Source: Verrucomicrobia bacterium UBA1200 (lineage in GTDB: Bacteria > Verrucomicrobiota > Kiritimatiellia > RFP12 > UBA1067). Taken from it: a DNA stretch of 25,597 nt. Below the pieces are notes generated by a model, which was not told where the DNA came from, ran no database searches, and saw nothing but the letters and a program-made list of their open reading frames with translations. The stretch is from the NCBI GenBank assembly GCA_002309765.1, contig DBXY01000015.1, forward strand, positions 40,003 through 65,599, given 5' to 3'. Position numbers and translations under genes: made by a program. Shown in pieces: positions 1 through 8,812 of the stretch (positions are counted from its first letter, which is position 1; each line of letters opens with the position of its first letter).

Positions 1-429
1 TCCAAGAAGGATTGGCGCGGCGGCCGTGGCATCCTCGAGAACATGATCCCGTCCTCCACCGGCGCGGCTAAGGCGGTCGGCAAGGTTCTTCCGTCCCTCA
101 ACGGTAAGCTCACCGGCATGTCCGTGCGCGTCCCGACTTCCGATGTCTCCTTCGTCGATCTGACGGTCGAGCTCGAAAAGCCGGCGACCTACGAAGAGAT
201 CTGCGCGGCGATGAAGGCTGCCTCCGAAGGCGAGCTGAAGGGTATCCTCGGTTACACCGACGAAGCGGTGGTCTCCACCGACTTCCGCGGCGACGCCCGC
301 ACCTCGATCTTCGACGTCAAGGCTGGCATCCAGCTGGATCCGACCTTCGTCAAGGTTTGCTCTTGGTACGATAACGAGTGGGGTTATTCCAACAAGGTGT
401 TGGAGATGGCCCGCGTCATCGCGAAGTAA
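1..429 (+). CDS. gap: Glyceraldehyde-3-phosphate dehydrogenase, C-terminal part (5' end outside window)
   Basis: The reading frame is open from the first base, so the gene begins upstream of the window; 142 codons are visible. GAPDH converts glyceraldehyde 3-phosphate, NAD+ and phosphate to 1,3-bisphosphoglycerate in cytosolic glycolysis. The fragment opens with the family block DWRGGRG, followed by IPSSTGAAKAVGKVLP, LNGKLTGMSVRVP and the C-terminal WYDNEWGYSNKV, all diagnostic of the catalytic domain. The nucleophilic cysteine and the NAD-binding domain lie upstream and cannot be checked. A strong terminator follows 21 bp after the stop, so the gene is transcriptionally separate from the hydrolase operon downstream. 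Codon use is strongly C-ending (GTC, CTC, AAG), as expected for a highly expressed gene. Confidence 0.97.
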   Translation, partial: SKKDWRGGRGILENMIPSSTGAAKAVGKVLPSLNGKLTGMSVRVPTSDVSFVDLTVELEKPATYEEICAAMKAASEGELKGILGYTDEAVVSTDFRGDARTSIFDVKAGIQLDPTFVKVCSWYDNEWGYSNKVLEMARVIAK

Positions 430-450
430 TTCCGTTAACGGATTTACCAG

Positions 451-488
451 AAAAAAGCGGCCCGCCTCGGCGGACCGCTTTTTTTTTT
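451..488 (+). terminator. Intrinsic terminator after gap
   Basis: An A-run followed by GCGGCCCGCC, a TC loop and GGCGGACCGC forms a long GC-rich hairpin with one C-A mismatch. A run of ten T residues follows. The flanking A and T runs can extend the stem and could also allow termination of transcripts arriving from the other strand. Confidence 0.93.
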
Positions 489-499
489 CACTTTTCTCC

Positions 500-529
500 T
501 TGAATCCGGCAATGCAAAATTGATATGCT
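500..529 (+). promoter_or_regulatory. Candidate sigma-70-type promoter for the GH127/ABC operon
   Basis: TTGAAT (500-505) and TATGCT (524-529) are separated by 18 bp, in the AT-richer 80 bp between the gap terminator and the first hydrolase gene. The match to consensus is only moderate. The position, after a terminator and 40 bp before the start codon, is the main support. Confidence 0.35.
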
Positions 530-568
530 AATCTGCGTAAGGGTGGTGTTTTAACGGGAAACGCGAAT

Positions 569-2968
569 ATGACGAATAACTCAAATTTGGCGGTAAGGTT
601 ATCGGCAATGGCGGTTATGGCCGTTGGCATTACCGGTTGGTGCGGTGTCGGCGACTATCCCATCGTCATGCCCCGCATGGGCAGCGTTCAGGCTACCGGC
701 GGATTTTGGGCCGCACGCGAGGCAACCAACCGTTTGGTTACCGCCAAGGCCAACCTGAAGCAGAGTCGCGACACCGGTCGCATTGAGAACTTTGTCAACG
801 CCGCCAAAAAAATCCGCGGCGAGGCGCACGGGCCGTTCAAGGGAATCTTTTTCAACGATAGCGATGTTTATAAAATCGCGGAAGGGATGGCATACGAGCT
901 GGCCATATCCCCGGATGACGAATCCGCGCGTGAGTTGGAAGAGCTGATTGAAAAATTTGCGGCCGCGCAGGAGCCGGACGGGTACTTGTACACCGCCCGG
1001 ACGTTGGGTGACCGCCACGAGCGGGTCGGTGGGCATCGTTGGTATTGCGACGACGCGCACGAGCTGTACTGCATGGGCCACATGATTGAGGCGGCGGTGG
1101 CGCATTACGAAACCACCGGCAAGGACAATTTTTTGAAGGTTGCCTGCAAGGCGGCGGACATGATGCGTCGCACCTTTGGCCCCGGCGAAGGGCAGATCTG
1201 GTTTATGCCCGGTCACGAAGAGGTGGAACTGGCGTTGTGCAAGCTCTACCGGGTGACCGGCAAGAAAGAGTATCTTGATATGGCGCTGGATTTCCTATCG
1301 ACCCGCGGGATGCCCCATGATAAAAGGGTGGGGGAGGTTAAACGCGGCTTTCCCAAAAATCACGCCTATTATCAGGATCATCTTCCGGTGCGGGAACAAA
1401 AGGAGGCGGTAGGGCACTCCGTGCGCGCGGGTTACCTGTACACCGGAATGTGCGACGTTGGTATGCTGGCCGGCGATCAGACGCTGTTGGACGCGGTGGA
1501 CGCGCTTTGGAACGATATCGTAACGAAAAAGCTTTACCTGAGCGGCGGTGTCGGGGCTAGGCCGGAAATCGAGGGGTTTGGCCCGGCTTATGATCTGCCT
1601 AACGAGCGGGTTTGCCTTGAGACTTGCGCGGCAATCGCTAATGCGTTTTTCAACGAGCGGATGTTCCTGCGTACCGGCGAAAGCAAATACCTCGACATCG
1701 TTGAACGCATCGCCTACAACGGTTCGCTCTGTTCAATTTCCATTTCTGGCGATGAGTTCTTTTATCCCAACCCGATGGCTTCGCGTGGCGGATACAAGCG
1801 TTCCAAGTGGTTCGGATGCGCCTGTTGCCCGCCGAACGTGGTGCGCTTCATTCCGCAGTTTATCGACTGGGCGTATGCGTCCGACGCAAAGTCCGGGGTT
1901 TTCTATTGGAACTTCTTTATCGAGTCCAAAGCCGATCTCGGGCGGGTGAAATTTTCGCAGAAAACCGACTATCCGTGGAGCGGCGATTCGGTGCTAACGG
2001 TCAACCCGGCCAAAGACGGTGATGAATTCTCGGTCAAAGTCCGCATTCCCGGTTGGGCGAAAGGAGAACCCGTCCCCGGAGGGCTTTACACTCAAACGAA
2101 ACCTTCCCGTGCGGAAGATGTCCGCTGCTGGGTGAATGGTGAAGACGTTGATGCCAAACCGGGACGAGACGGCTACATTACCATCACCAGGGCGTGGCGG
2201 AAGGGAGACACGGTGTCGTTAAGTTTGCCGCTGGAAGTTAAGCGCATCAAGGCCGATGACCGGGTGGAGCAGGATCGCGGACGGTTGGCGGTAGAACGTG
2301 GTCCGTTGGTGTACTGCGCGGAAGGCGCGGACAACGGAGGCAAGGCGTTTAACGCCGTGTTGCCGGCTAACACGGAATTTACCGCCGGGCCGATTGTGAT
2401 CGCCAATACCAAGATGACCGCGCTTAAGGGCGGCGGGATAACCCTGGTGCCGTTTTTCGCCTGGTGCCACCGTGGCGCTGGCGAGATGCAGACCTGGTTC
2501 GCCACCAGCCGCGAAGTGGTCAGCGGTAACAGTCAAGGCGTGATCGTGTCCGCATCGCACTGCTGGCGACTGGACTCCACGGCGGCGTTGTTCGACGGTA
2601 AATTGCCCGCATCGTCGGCGGATGAATCGATTCCGCGATTCACTTTTTGGAATCACACCGGGACCGAAGAGTGGGTGGAGCTGGAGCTTCCGATGCGCAA
2701 GCCGGTGAAGTCCATCGAGGTTTACTGGTTTGACGACAAACACGTTCACCGCGGCGAGTGCGCTTTGCCTGAACGGTGGCGGGTACAGAGCCGTCTTTTC
2801 CCAGGACTGCCGTGGACGGATGTTGAAGGTGCTTCGTACACTACGGAGCTGGACGGTTTTTCGGTTGCCACGTTCAATAAGCCGATAGAGTCCGAGTCGT
2901 TTCGGATAGTGGTGAAGAGCCGTCCGAAACTTTCGTCGGGGATGTTGGAGATCAGGGTAAATCAATAG
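569..2968 (+). CDS. Secreted GH127-family beta-L-arabinofuranosidase-like enzyme (DUF1680)
   Basis: This 799-residue protein has an N-terminal hydrophobic stretch after R10 (LSAMAVMAVGITG), probably an export signal. The body is the (alpha/alpha)6-barrel of the GH127/DUF1680 superfamily, whose characterised members remove beta-linked L-arabinofuranose using a zinc-bound cysteine nucleophile. The expected active-site elements are present: ETC with E351 and C353, and CACCPPN with C419 and C420. By analogy with the family these are the zinc ligands, one of the paired cysteines being the nucleophile. Residues from about 690 resemble a discoidin/F5-8C-like beta-sandwich that may bind carbohydrate. 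It is the first gene of the run and 44 bp before the next. The exact substrate is unknown; other families of the superfamily (such as GH146) cannot be excluded. Confidence 0.88.
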   Translation: MTNNSNLAVRLSAMAVMAVGITGWCGVGDYPIVMPRMGSVQATGGFWAAREATNRLVTAKANLKQSRDTGRIENFVNAAKKIRGEAHGPFKGIFFNDSDVYKIAEGMAYELAISPDDESARELEELIEKFAAAQEPDGYLYTARTLGDRHERVGGHRWYCDDAHELYCMGHMIEAAVAHYETTGKDNFLKVACKAADMMRRTFGPGEGQIWFMPGHEEVELALCKLYRVTGKKEYLDMALDFLSTRGMPHDKRVGEVKRGFPKNHAYYQDHLPVREQKEAVGHSVRAGYLYTGMCDVGMLAGDQTLLDAVDALWNDIVTKKLYLSGGVGARPEIEGFGPAYDLPNERVCLETCAAIANAFFNERMFLRTGESKYLDIVERIAYNGSLCSISISGDEFFYPNPMASRGGYKRSKWFGCACCPPNVVRFIPQFIDWAYASDAKSGVFYWNFFIESKADLGRVKFSQKTDYPWSGDSVLTVNPAKDGDEFSVKVRIPGWAKGEPVPGGLYTQTKPSRAEDVRCWVNGEDVDAKPGRDGYITITRAWRKGDTVSLSLPLEVKRIKADDRVEQDRGRLAVERGPLVYCAEGADNGGKAFNAVLPANTEFTAGPIVIANTKMTALKGGGITLVPFFAWCHRGAGEMQTWFATSREVVSGNSQGVIVSASHCWRLDSTAALFDGKLPASSADESIPRFTFWNHTGTEEWVELELPMRKPVKSIEVYWFDDKHVHRGECALPERWRVQSRLFPGLPWTDVEGASYTTELDGFSVATFNKPIESESFRIVVKSRPKLSSGMLEIRVNQ

Positions 2969-3012
2969 GGCGTCGCCGTGTTGGGGGGCGCCCCTTAATT
3001 CAGGAGAACGGA

Positions 3013-3756
3013 ATGAAACATATCATTTGGGTGCCTTTGGCGTGTTTGCTGGGGCTTTTGGTTGGCAGTTGGGGTCCAAACGAAAAAATAAAAAATCTCA
3101 AGAATGAGATTGAAGAATTGCGCATCCATGCCAATAGCGACAACATTGGCGGGTTTGGGGTATTGACCCAAATGACGCATATCCCGGATCGCGCGCGGGT
3201 GCGTCCGCCGTCGAAGGAGGCGGAAACCAATGTTGTGGTACAGGTCGAATCCGACGGAACGGCGACCGGTACCAACGAAACCCAAGTGGTGCGTAAGGGC
3301 CCGGACGCGCCGCCGCATTTCCGCCGCCGCCATACCGAGGATTTGCGTGCCCGCATTGACGAGGCCAAAGAACTGTGGCAGACCCGGGTGGATGTGGCGC
3401 GGTCGCAATGGATCGCGGAGTTTGGGCTTGAGGGTGACGCGATCGCGGCGTTCGACGAAACCCTTAACCAGATGAACGAACAGCTTTACGACCAAATGCA
3501 GGGACTGGCCGACCAACTAGTAAACGAGGACGAGATGTCGCCCGAATTGGGATTGCGGTTTATGAGTAACTTCACCGGTGTGCTGGCGGAAACCTATGAT
3601 AAATTGGGTCAGGTCGTGCCGGCGGAACGGCGCGGCGACGTTTCAAAAATGGAGGTTTATGATTTTATCGATCCGGGGGTAATTGAACCGTTGATTGCGG
3701 TTCAGGGTAAACTCGAAAACTTGCCGGGCCCGCACCGGCGGATGCGCGGGAGGTAA
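3013..3756 (+). CDS. Membrane-anchored coiled-coil protein of unknown function, ABC-transporter neighbour
   Basis: I do not recognise the family. The 247-residue product begins with one hydrophobic segment (residues about 4-20, IIWVPLACLLGLLVGSW), either an uncleaved anchor or a signal peptide. A short heptad-like coiled coil follows (about 24-40, NEKIKNLKNEIEELRIHA), then a low-complexity polar linker rich in T, E and R. A second charged helical region runs from about residue 98 (HTEDLRARIDEAKELWQTR). The C-terminus is basic (RRMRGR). A good Shine-Dalgarno site (AGGAGA, 3002-3007) sits 5 bp before the ATG. The stop is 3 bp before the ABC permease start, so the three genes are probably one functional unit. 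An envelope-side partner or adaptor of the exporter is an inference only. Confidence 0.85.
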   Translation: MKHIIWVPLACLLGLLVGSWGPNEKIKNLKNEIEELRIHANSDNIGGFGVLTQMTHIPDRARVRPPSKEAETNVVVQVESDGTATGTNETQVVRKGPDAPPHFRRRHTEDLRARIDEAKELWQTRVDVARSQWIAEFGLEGDAIAAFDETLNQMNEQLYDQMQGLADQLVNEDEMSPELGLRFMSNFTGVLAETYDKLGQVVPAERRGDVSKMEVYDFIDPGVIEPLIAVQGKLENLPGPHRRMRGR

Positions 3757-3759
3757 GCG

Positions 3760-4668
3760 ATGTGGCATTTAACGCAAATCTGGCGGGTGGCGGTGTACGA
3801 GTTGCGTGATGCGGTCAGGAGCCGCCGCGCAATTGTGGTGCTGGCGCTTTATCTGGTGGCGGCGGTCGGATGTATGTACGGGTCGATTTCCCTGTTGGGG
3901 CGGTTGGAGGCCGATCTGGCGAAGATGCTGCAGTTGCCAGCCTCGCAAAAAACCGGGGTGGTTTCCACCACGCTTTGGAAATCGAAACCGTTTCAGCACA
4001 TGGTTCGTGGTGCGGTGCGCGATGACATGGTTTACAATGACATTGTCGGCAAACACCCAGTTGAACTGATTTACGCTTGGTTCACGTTGACTTACGCGCC
4101 GTTGCTGGTGATATTGGTGGCGGGCAACCGGATTGCCGACGACGTGCGTTCGGGTGCGGTGCGCTATATGATTTCTCGGGTCTCGCGGGGTTGCTGGTCG
4201 TGCGGAAAATTTGCCGGTCAGGCGTTGATGATCGGTCTGGCTCTCGCGGCCGGAACGATCGGGGCGTATATTACCGCCAGAATTAGGCTATATTCGGCGG
4301 CGGGGTCGTACGATTTGCTGCTGCCTATGTTCAACTGGTCGTTTCGGGCGTGGGTTTATTCGTTTGCCTACCTCGGCATGGCGTTAGGGGTGTCGCATCT
4401 CACCAGATCCGGCAGCAAAGCCACCGCGCTGGGGATTTTGGTGATGGCGCTCTTTGCCCTTGTACCCGCCTGTTGCGATTTCTTTGCGGAGCCGGTAGGC
4501 TGGCAGTCGTATTTGCCGCAGTTGGCGCAGTTGGTGCCGGGCGGACACAAAAGTTCAATCTCACGGAGTTCGCTCCCGGTATTCATCCACGCCAGTCTTT
4601 TCCTGATTGCTTTGGGCGGCTGCTATCTTTCCGCCGGTTTCTGGTTTTTCCGAAAAAGGGATTGCTAA
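3760..4668 (+). CDS. ABC-2-type transporter permease
   Basis: The 302-residue integral membrane protein has about six hydrophobic helices (approximately residues 24-46, 103-124, 150-172, 193-215, 219-242 and 272-297). A polar loop of roughly 55 residues separates helices 1 and 2. This topology is typical of ABC-2 half-transporters that export drugs, glycolipids or polysaccharide precursors, or that act in envelope assembly. The motif RIADDVRSGAVRYMISRVSR after helix 2 resembles the cytoplasmic coupling region of the family. The gene's TAA directly abuts the ATG of the ATPase gene (TAAATG), showing tight co-translation. The transported substrate cannot be read from the sequence. Confidence 0.9.
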   Translation: MWHLTQIWRVAVYELRDAVRSRRAIVVLALYLVAAVGCMYGSISLLGRLEADLAKMLQLPASQKTGVVSTTLWKSKPFQHMVRGAVRDDMVYNDIVGKHPVELIYAWFTLTYAPLLVILVAGNRIADDVRSGAVRYMISRVSRGCWSCGKFAGQALMIGLALAAGTIGAYITARIRLYSAAGSYDLLLPMFNWSFRAWVYSFAYLGMALGVSHLTRSGSKATALGILVMALFALVPACCDFFAEPVGWQSYLPQLAQLVPGGHKSSISRSSLPVFIHASLFLIALGGCYLSAGFWFFRKRDC

Positions 4669-5586
4669 ATGGATTACGCGCTTGAAGTTAAAGATTTGGT
4701 GAAACGTTACGGAAGACGCACGGTATTGGATCGGTTAAGCCTAGCCGTTCCGGAGTTTTCATCGGTGGGATTGGTTGGCCCGAACGGGGCGGGAAAAACG
4801 ACCTTCATGATGACGGTTGTCGGTTTTGTCCAGCCTACCTCCGGCGACATCAACCTATTGGGTAACGGACCGTTTTCCGCCGAAGTCCACTCGGGGCGGA
4901 TTTCAATACTGCCGCAAGATTCCGAATTGCCGCTAGAGGGCAAACCGCAAGAGTTGCTGGAGCAGTACGGGATTCTGCAAGGGTTGTCGGCGCGTGACGC
5001 CCGGCTTTCGGCGGCGGAGCTGCTGAAAGCGGTCAACCTTTCCGACCGCGCCGATTCGCAAATCCGTACCCTTTCCCACGGAATGCGCAAACGGGTGATG
5101 GTGGCGCAGTGCTTTGTCGGCTTTCCGGAATTGGTGCTGCTCGACGAGCCTTTGAGCGGGTTGGATCCGCTGGAGGTTTCACGGATGCGGGCGTTCATCC
5201 AGTCCCGCCGGGGGCGGCAGACCATCGTAATTTCGTCGCACAATCTTCACGACATTGAAATATTGTGTACCCATGTGGTGATGATTGACCGCGGACGGGT
5301 GACGAGGTTTGAGGAGATGGAGCGGTTGACCGAGGTGGGCGACCGTTTGGTGTACAAGTTGACCGCGGTGCCGGGTGATTTGGAGGTTTTGAAAGACGCC
5401 GTGCCCGGTTTGACTTTGAAATGGTATCCCAACGACAATTCGCTGGTTTGCGTCTTTTCCGATAGCGGCATGGCTCCGGAGAAAATCAACGCCGCGCTGT
5501 TGCCGATTTTGCTGGAGCAGACCGGGGTGCTGTCGATTTCCCAGGGGTCGTCTTTGGAAGCGGCTTATCTTAAGGAGCCGGTATGA
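4669..5586 (+). CDS. ABC transporter ATP-binding protein
   Basis: The 305-residue nucleotide-binding protein powers the permease encoded just upstream. Walker A is GPNGAGKTT (37-45), the signature is LSHGM (135-139; a variant of LSGGQ), Walker B is LVLLDEP with D159 and E160, and the switch histidine is H191 in SSHNLHD. The roughly 100 C-terminal residues form an extra domain common in ABC-2 exporters of the CcmA/GldA type. The last codons overlap the next gene by four bases (ATGA), so trmL is translationally coupled to it. The export direction is inferred from the ABC-2 partner and the absence of a binding-protein gene. Confidence 0.95.
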   Translation: MDYALEVKDLVKRYGRRTVLDRLSLAVPEFSSVGLVGPNGAGKTTFMMTVVGFVQPTSGDINLLGNGPFSAEVHSGRISILPQDSELPLEGKPQELLEQYGILQGLSARDARLSAAELLKAVNLSDRADSQIRTLSHGMRKRVMVAQCFVGFPELVLLDEPLSGLDPLEVSRMRAFIQSRRGRQTIVISSHNLHDIEILCTHVVMIDRGRVTRFEEMERLTEVGDRLVYKLTAVPGDLEVLKDAVPGLTLKWYPNDNSLVCVFSDSGMAPEKINAALLPILLEQTGVLSISQGSSLEAAYLKEPV

Positions 5587-6062
5587 CCACTCCGTTGAAC
5601 GTGGTTTTGGTGCATCCGGAAATTCCGCACAACACCGGGGCGATCGGTAGACTCTGCGTGGGGTTGGACTGCAGCCTGCATTTGATCAAACCGTTGGGGT
5701 TCCACCTGTCCGACCGTTACGTCCAGCGGGCCGGATTGGATTATTGGCAGTTTTTGAGGTTGTCCGTCCACGACAGCTGGGAGGATTTTTTGCGTTCGGT
5801 CGGGGAGTCGCGGCTGTTTTTCCTAAGCACGCACGGCGACCGGTCGCTTTACGAATGCGAATTCCAGAACAACGACACTTTGGTCTTCGGCAGCGAGGGG
5901 AGCGGGCTCCCCGGCAGTTATTACGACCGGTACCGCGAACGGCTTTTTAAGATCCCGATGCCGGGAGCGCATGCCCGGAGCATCAATCTGGCCAACTCCG
6001 TTTCAATCGCGGTGTACGAAGCGTACCGTCAACTTTTAAAAGGAGGGTATACAAATGAATAG
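5583..6062 (+). CDS. trmL: tRNA (cytidine/uridine(34)-2'-O)-methyltransferase, TrmL-like
   Basis: A SPOUT-superfamily methyltransferase of 159 residues, the usual TrmL size, predicted to transfer methyl from S-adenosylmethionine to the ribose of the wobble nucleotide in tRNA-Leu species. Seen in the sequence: the N-terminal NVVLVHPEIPHNTGAIGRLC block, the knot motif LVFGSEGSGLP, and the C-terminal IPMPGAHARSINLANSVS followed by AVYEAYRQL. These match the three conserved SPOUT motifs of the TrmL/YibK group. The start overlaps the ABC ATPase stop (ATGA). The stop overlaps the next hydrolase start by eight bases. A housekeeping tRNA enzyme placed between an exporter and secreted hydrolases is unusual, and the overlap suggests co-expression rather than chance adjacency. 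Confidence 0.93.
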   Translation: MTTPLNVVLVHPEIPHNTGAIGRLCVGLDCSLHLIKPLGFHLSDRYVQRAGLDYWQFLRLSVHDSWEDFLRSVGESRLFFLSTHGDRSLYECEFQNNDTLVFGSEGSGLPGSYYDRYRERLFKIPMPGAHARSINLANSVSIAVYEAYRQLLKGGYTNE

Positions 6063-8787
6063 GGGGTTAATCGTGATGGCGGCTGTCGCCATCGGTGTCG
6101 GGGCGTTTGCCGGCGAAGTGCGTACAACCTACGGGGCTAACGCCGAGCTTGTGGATTCCGGAATCTCGTTTTCGCCGATTGTGTTTACTCCGGAGTGGCA
6201 TAGTTACGGAGCGGGCGGTGATTTTAATGAGGAATCGGACGGTCGCCGCCGTTTCTCCATGGGAACCGACCGACAGAACGCCCCGACTCTGCGCGGGACG
6301 TTGATTTGCCGTCAGTCCGGCGACGCGGTACGGGTGGAATATGCGTTGTCTGTCGAACGGGACTTTAGGATAAATCAGCTTTGCATTACTGCCCGGTTAA
6401 AGCATTCCGACTTCGCTGGCGGCCAAGCGGTACAGGATGACTATCGCGCTGAGCTTCCGGACGATAAAGGACTCACCCATTTTTTCAACCATCGCGGCAA
6501 AAAATTCTCGATTACCGATGCCATGGGGAAACCCCGACTGACGATGGATTTTGACGAGCCGACGCATATCGCGATGCAGGATAACCGCGAGTGGAATGAC
6601 CCCAGCTTTTCAATCCGGGTGTTTTTGGCGGAATCTCGCCAGCTCAAGACCGGCGAGGAATACCGGATCGCCTTTAACATTACTGACGGAGGAAAGACCG
6701 TGCTATCCCAGGAGCCGGGCGGAATGACAGTCAGCGCCGGCAAGGATTGGATACCTATGAAGCTGGACGCGGAGATTGCTCCGGGCGGGCCGTTGGATTT
6801 TTCCAAACTGCGCGGTACGGAATCGCCAGCCGGTAAATACGGTTACGTGGTGGCTCGTGGACAGAATTTCGAGTTCGAGCGATTGCCGGGCGTCAGTCAG
6901 CGTTTTTACGGGGTTAACGTTTGTTTCGACGCCAACGTGCCCGATTACGAAACCGCCCATCGCTTCGCCCGCCATTTGGCGCGGGTGGGATACAACGCGA
7001 TACGCTTCCATCACCACGAAAGCAGTCTGGTGCAGCAGGACGGCGTGACGCTGAATCCGGAGAAGATGAAGTGTTTTGACGGTTTGGTGGCGGCTTGCGT
7101 GGAAAACGGGATTTACATGACCACCGATTTGTTCGTGTCGCGCCGCCCGATTTCTTATCGGTCGATCGGCATCGATCAACCCGGTTCCGTTGAGATGAAC
7201 GAATTCAAGGAGTTGGTTCAGGCGCATGACGGCGCGTTCGAGAACTATCTTAAGTTTGCGCGAAACTTTTTGGGTCACGTCAATCAATACACCGGCAGGA
7301 CATTGGCGGCGGAACCGGCGATGAGTTGGCTGTCCTTCGTCAATGAGGGCAATCTTGGCAACCACGGCATGACTTGGATGGCAAAGCACCCGGTGTTCGC
7401 AGAGAAGTGGGCCGCATGGTTGGAGGACAAAAAGCGCGCCGAGCCGGCGGTTTACGCCGATGTCAAGCCGGAGTTGCCAAAGTCGCTGGACAACCGCAAG
7501 GACCCGCAGGTATGGGCCTACGTGCTGTTCCTTCAGGACTTGGAGACCAGGTTTGCCGCCAGGGTGACGAAGTTCCTGCGGGATGAGATGAAGTGCCGCG
7601 CCCTTACCACCAATTTGAACAACTGGCATTATCCGGCGGCTTTCCAGTTGGTGCGGGCCAAGAGCTACGATTATGTTGATGACCATTTTTATGTTGACCA
7701 TCCGTCGTTTTTGGAACATTCCTGGCGGTTGCCCAGCCAGTGCAAGAATGAAAATCCGTTTTTAAACCCCAGCCTCGGGGCGCAGGCGCTGGTGATGCGG
7801 CGGATCCTTGACAAGCCCTTCACCATAACCGAGTACAACTTCGCCGCGCCGGGGAACTTTCGCGGGGTGGGCGGGATCGCCTGCGGTACGGCGGCGGCGC
7901 TGCAAAACTGGGCGGGGTTGTGGCGTTTCGCCTGGAGCCACAACCAGCAGGGCGTGGCGCATCCTGACCAACGGCCGCTGGGTTACTTCGACATGTGCGG
8001 CGACCCGTTGGGGCTGGCTTCGGAACGCGCCTCGATTTGTTTGTTCCTCCGCCGCGACTTGAAACCGTTGGACCGCACATACGCGATGCTTCTTTCAGAA
8101 CCCGCCTTGCATCGTCCGGAGGCCGCCATGTGGCTTCGCAGCGACTGGAACTGGGCCAGTTGGTATGTTAAAACCGGCGGTTTGGTCGCAGATGCCGCGC
8201 CGGAGAACACCGGTTGGAAAACCGTGGGTTTCCCGGAATGTCTTAACAAAAAGTCGGATGAAGTCCGTCGCGAAATCCTGCCGGAATCGGCTGACGGGCC
8301 ATTTCCGCCGGCAGGGAACGGCGCGGTCGAGATTGATCGGCAGAGTGGTCGTTTCGTGCTGAAAACCCCGCGCACTTGCGGCGGGTTTGGCGAGGGCGGG
8401 GTGATTCGCGCCGACGCGCTTACTGCGGAGCTGGACAGCTCGGCAACGATTTGGGCGAGTTCTCTGGACAGTTTGCCGATCCGCGAATCGCGGCATTTGC
8501 TGGTGACCCATCTCACCGACGTGCAGAACAGCGGCATCAAGTACGCCGACCGGAGGATGCGGATTCTGCTGGACTGGGGACGTCTGCCGCATTTGATGCG
8601 GGTCGGCAAAGCCGGGGTGCGCCTGTCGTTATCCGGTGAGAAATGGAAAGTCTATTCGCTTTCGTCTGGCGGCAACCGCCGTCGGGAATTGCCTTGCCGC
8701 GTTGCCGGAGGCGAACTGTCGTTTACCGCCGATGTGGCCGCCGATCCTGCGGACGCTTCGTATCTTTACGAATTGGTGAGGGAGTAA
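6055..8787 (+). CDS. Large secreted clan GH-A-type glycoside hydrolase
   Basis: The 910-residue protein begins with a signal peptide (hydrophobic core about 4-18, probable cleavage after AFA at residue 19). Residues about 20-250 look like a beta-rich N-terminal domain. A TIM-barrel region follows, with FYGVNVCFD (about 285), the HHH of residues 319-321 and NE in SFVNEGN (E431, candidate acid/base). TEYN (E593, candidate nucleophile) comes next. Glu at the ends of strands 4 and 7 with an N before the acid is the clan GH-A pattern seen in GH5-like enzymes. The roughly 200 C-terminal residues are probably beta-sandwich. I cannot assign a family number or substrate. The start is fixed by AGGAGGG (6041-6047), which lies inside trmL; 25 bp separate this gene from the next. 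Confidence 0.82.
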   Translation: MNRGLIVMAAVAIGVGAFAGEVRTTYGANAELVDSGISFSPIVFTPEWHSYGAGGDFNEESDGRRRFSMGTDRQNAPTLRGTLICRQSGDAVRVEYALSVERDFRINQLCITARLKHSDFAGGQAVQDDYRAELPDDKGLTHFFNHRGKKFSITDAMGKPRLTMDFDEPTHIAMQDNREWNDPSFSIRVFLAESRQLKTGEEYRIAFNITDGGKTVLSQEPGGMTVSAGKDWIPMKLDAEIAPGGPLDFSKLRGTESPAGKYGYVVARGQNFEFERLPGVSQRFYGVNVCFDANVPDYETAHRFARHLARVGYNAIRFHHHESSLVQQDGVTLNPEKMKCFDGLVAACVENGIYMTTDLFVSRRPISYRSIGIDQPGSVEMNEFKELVQAHDGAFENYLKFARNFLGHVNQYTGRTLAAEPAMSWLSFVNEGNLGNHGMTWMAKHPVFAEKWAAWLEDKKRAEPAVYADVKPELPKSLDNRKDPQVWAYVLFLQDLETRFAARVTKFLRDEMKCRALTTNLNNWHYPAAFQLVRAKSYDYVDDHFYVDHPSFLEHSWRLPSQCKNENPFLNPSLGAQALVMRRILDKPFTITEYNFAAPGNFRGVGGIACGTAAALQNWAGLWRFAWSHNQQGVAHPDQRPLGYFDMCGDPLGLASERASICLFLRRDLKPLDRTYAMLLSEPALHRPEAAMWLRSDWNWASWYVKTGGLVADAAPENTGWKTVGFPECLNKKSDEVRREILPESADGPFPPAGNGAVEIDRQSGRFVLKTPRTCGGFGEGGVIRADALTAELDSSATIWASSLDSLPIRESRHLLVTHLTDVQNSGIKYADRRMRILLDWGRLPHLMRVGKAGVRLSLSGEKWKVYSLSSGGNRRRELPCRVAGGELSFTADVAADPADASYLYELVRE

Positions 8788-8812
8788 TGTCTTGATTAAG
8801 GAGGAGACGTTT

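Noticed and set aside
2969..3000. GC-rich inverted repeat between the first GH127 gene and the coiled-coil gene as a terminator
   Set aside because: The stem is short and irregular and is followed by TTAATTC rather than a T-run. At most it causes partial termination.
6703..7719. 338-codon minus-strand open frame
   Set aside because: It is antisense to the 910-residue hydrolase, with H/Q/R-rich composition and no motif.
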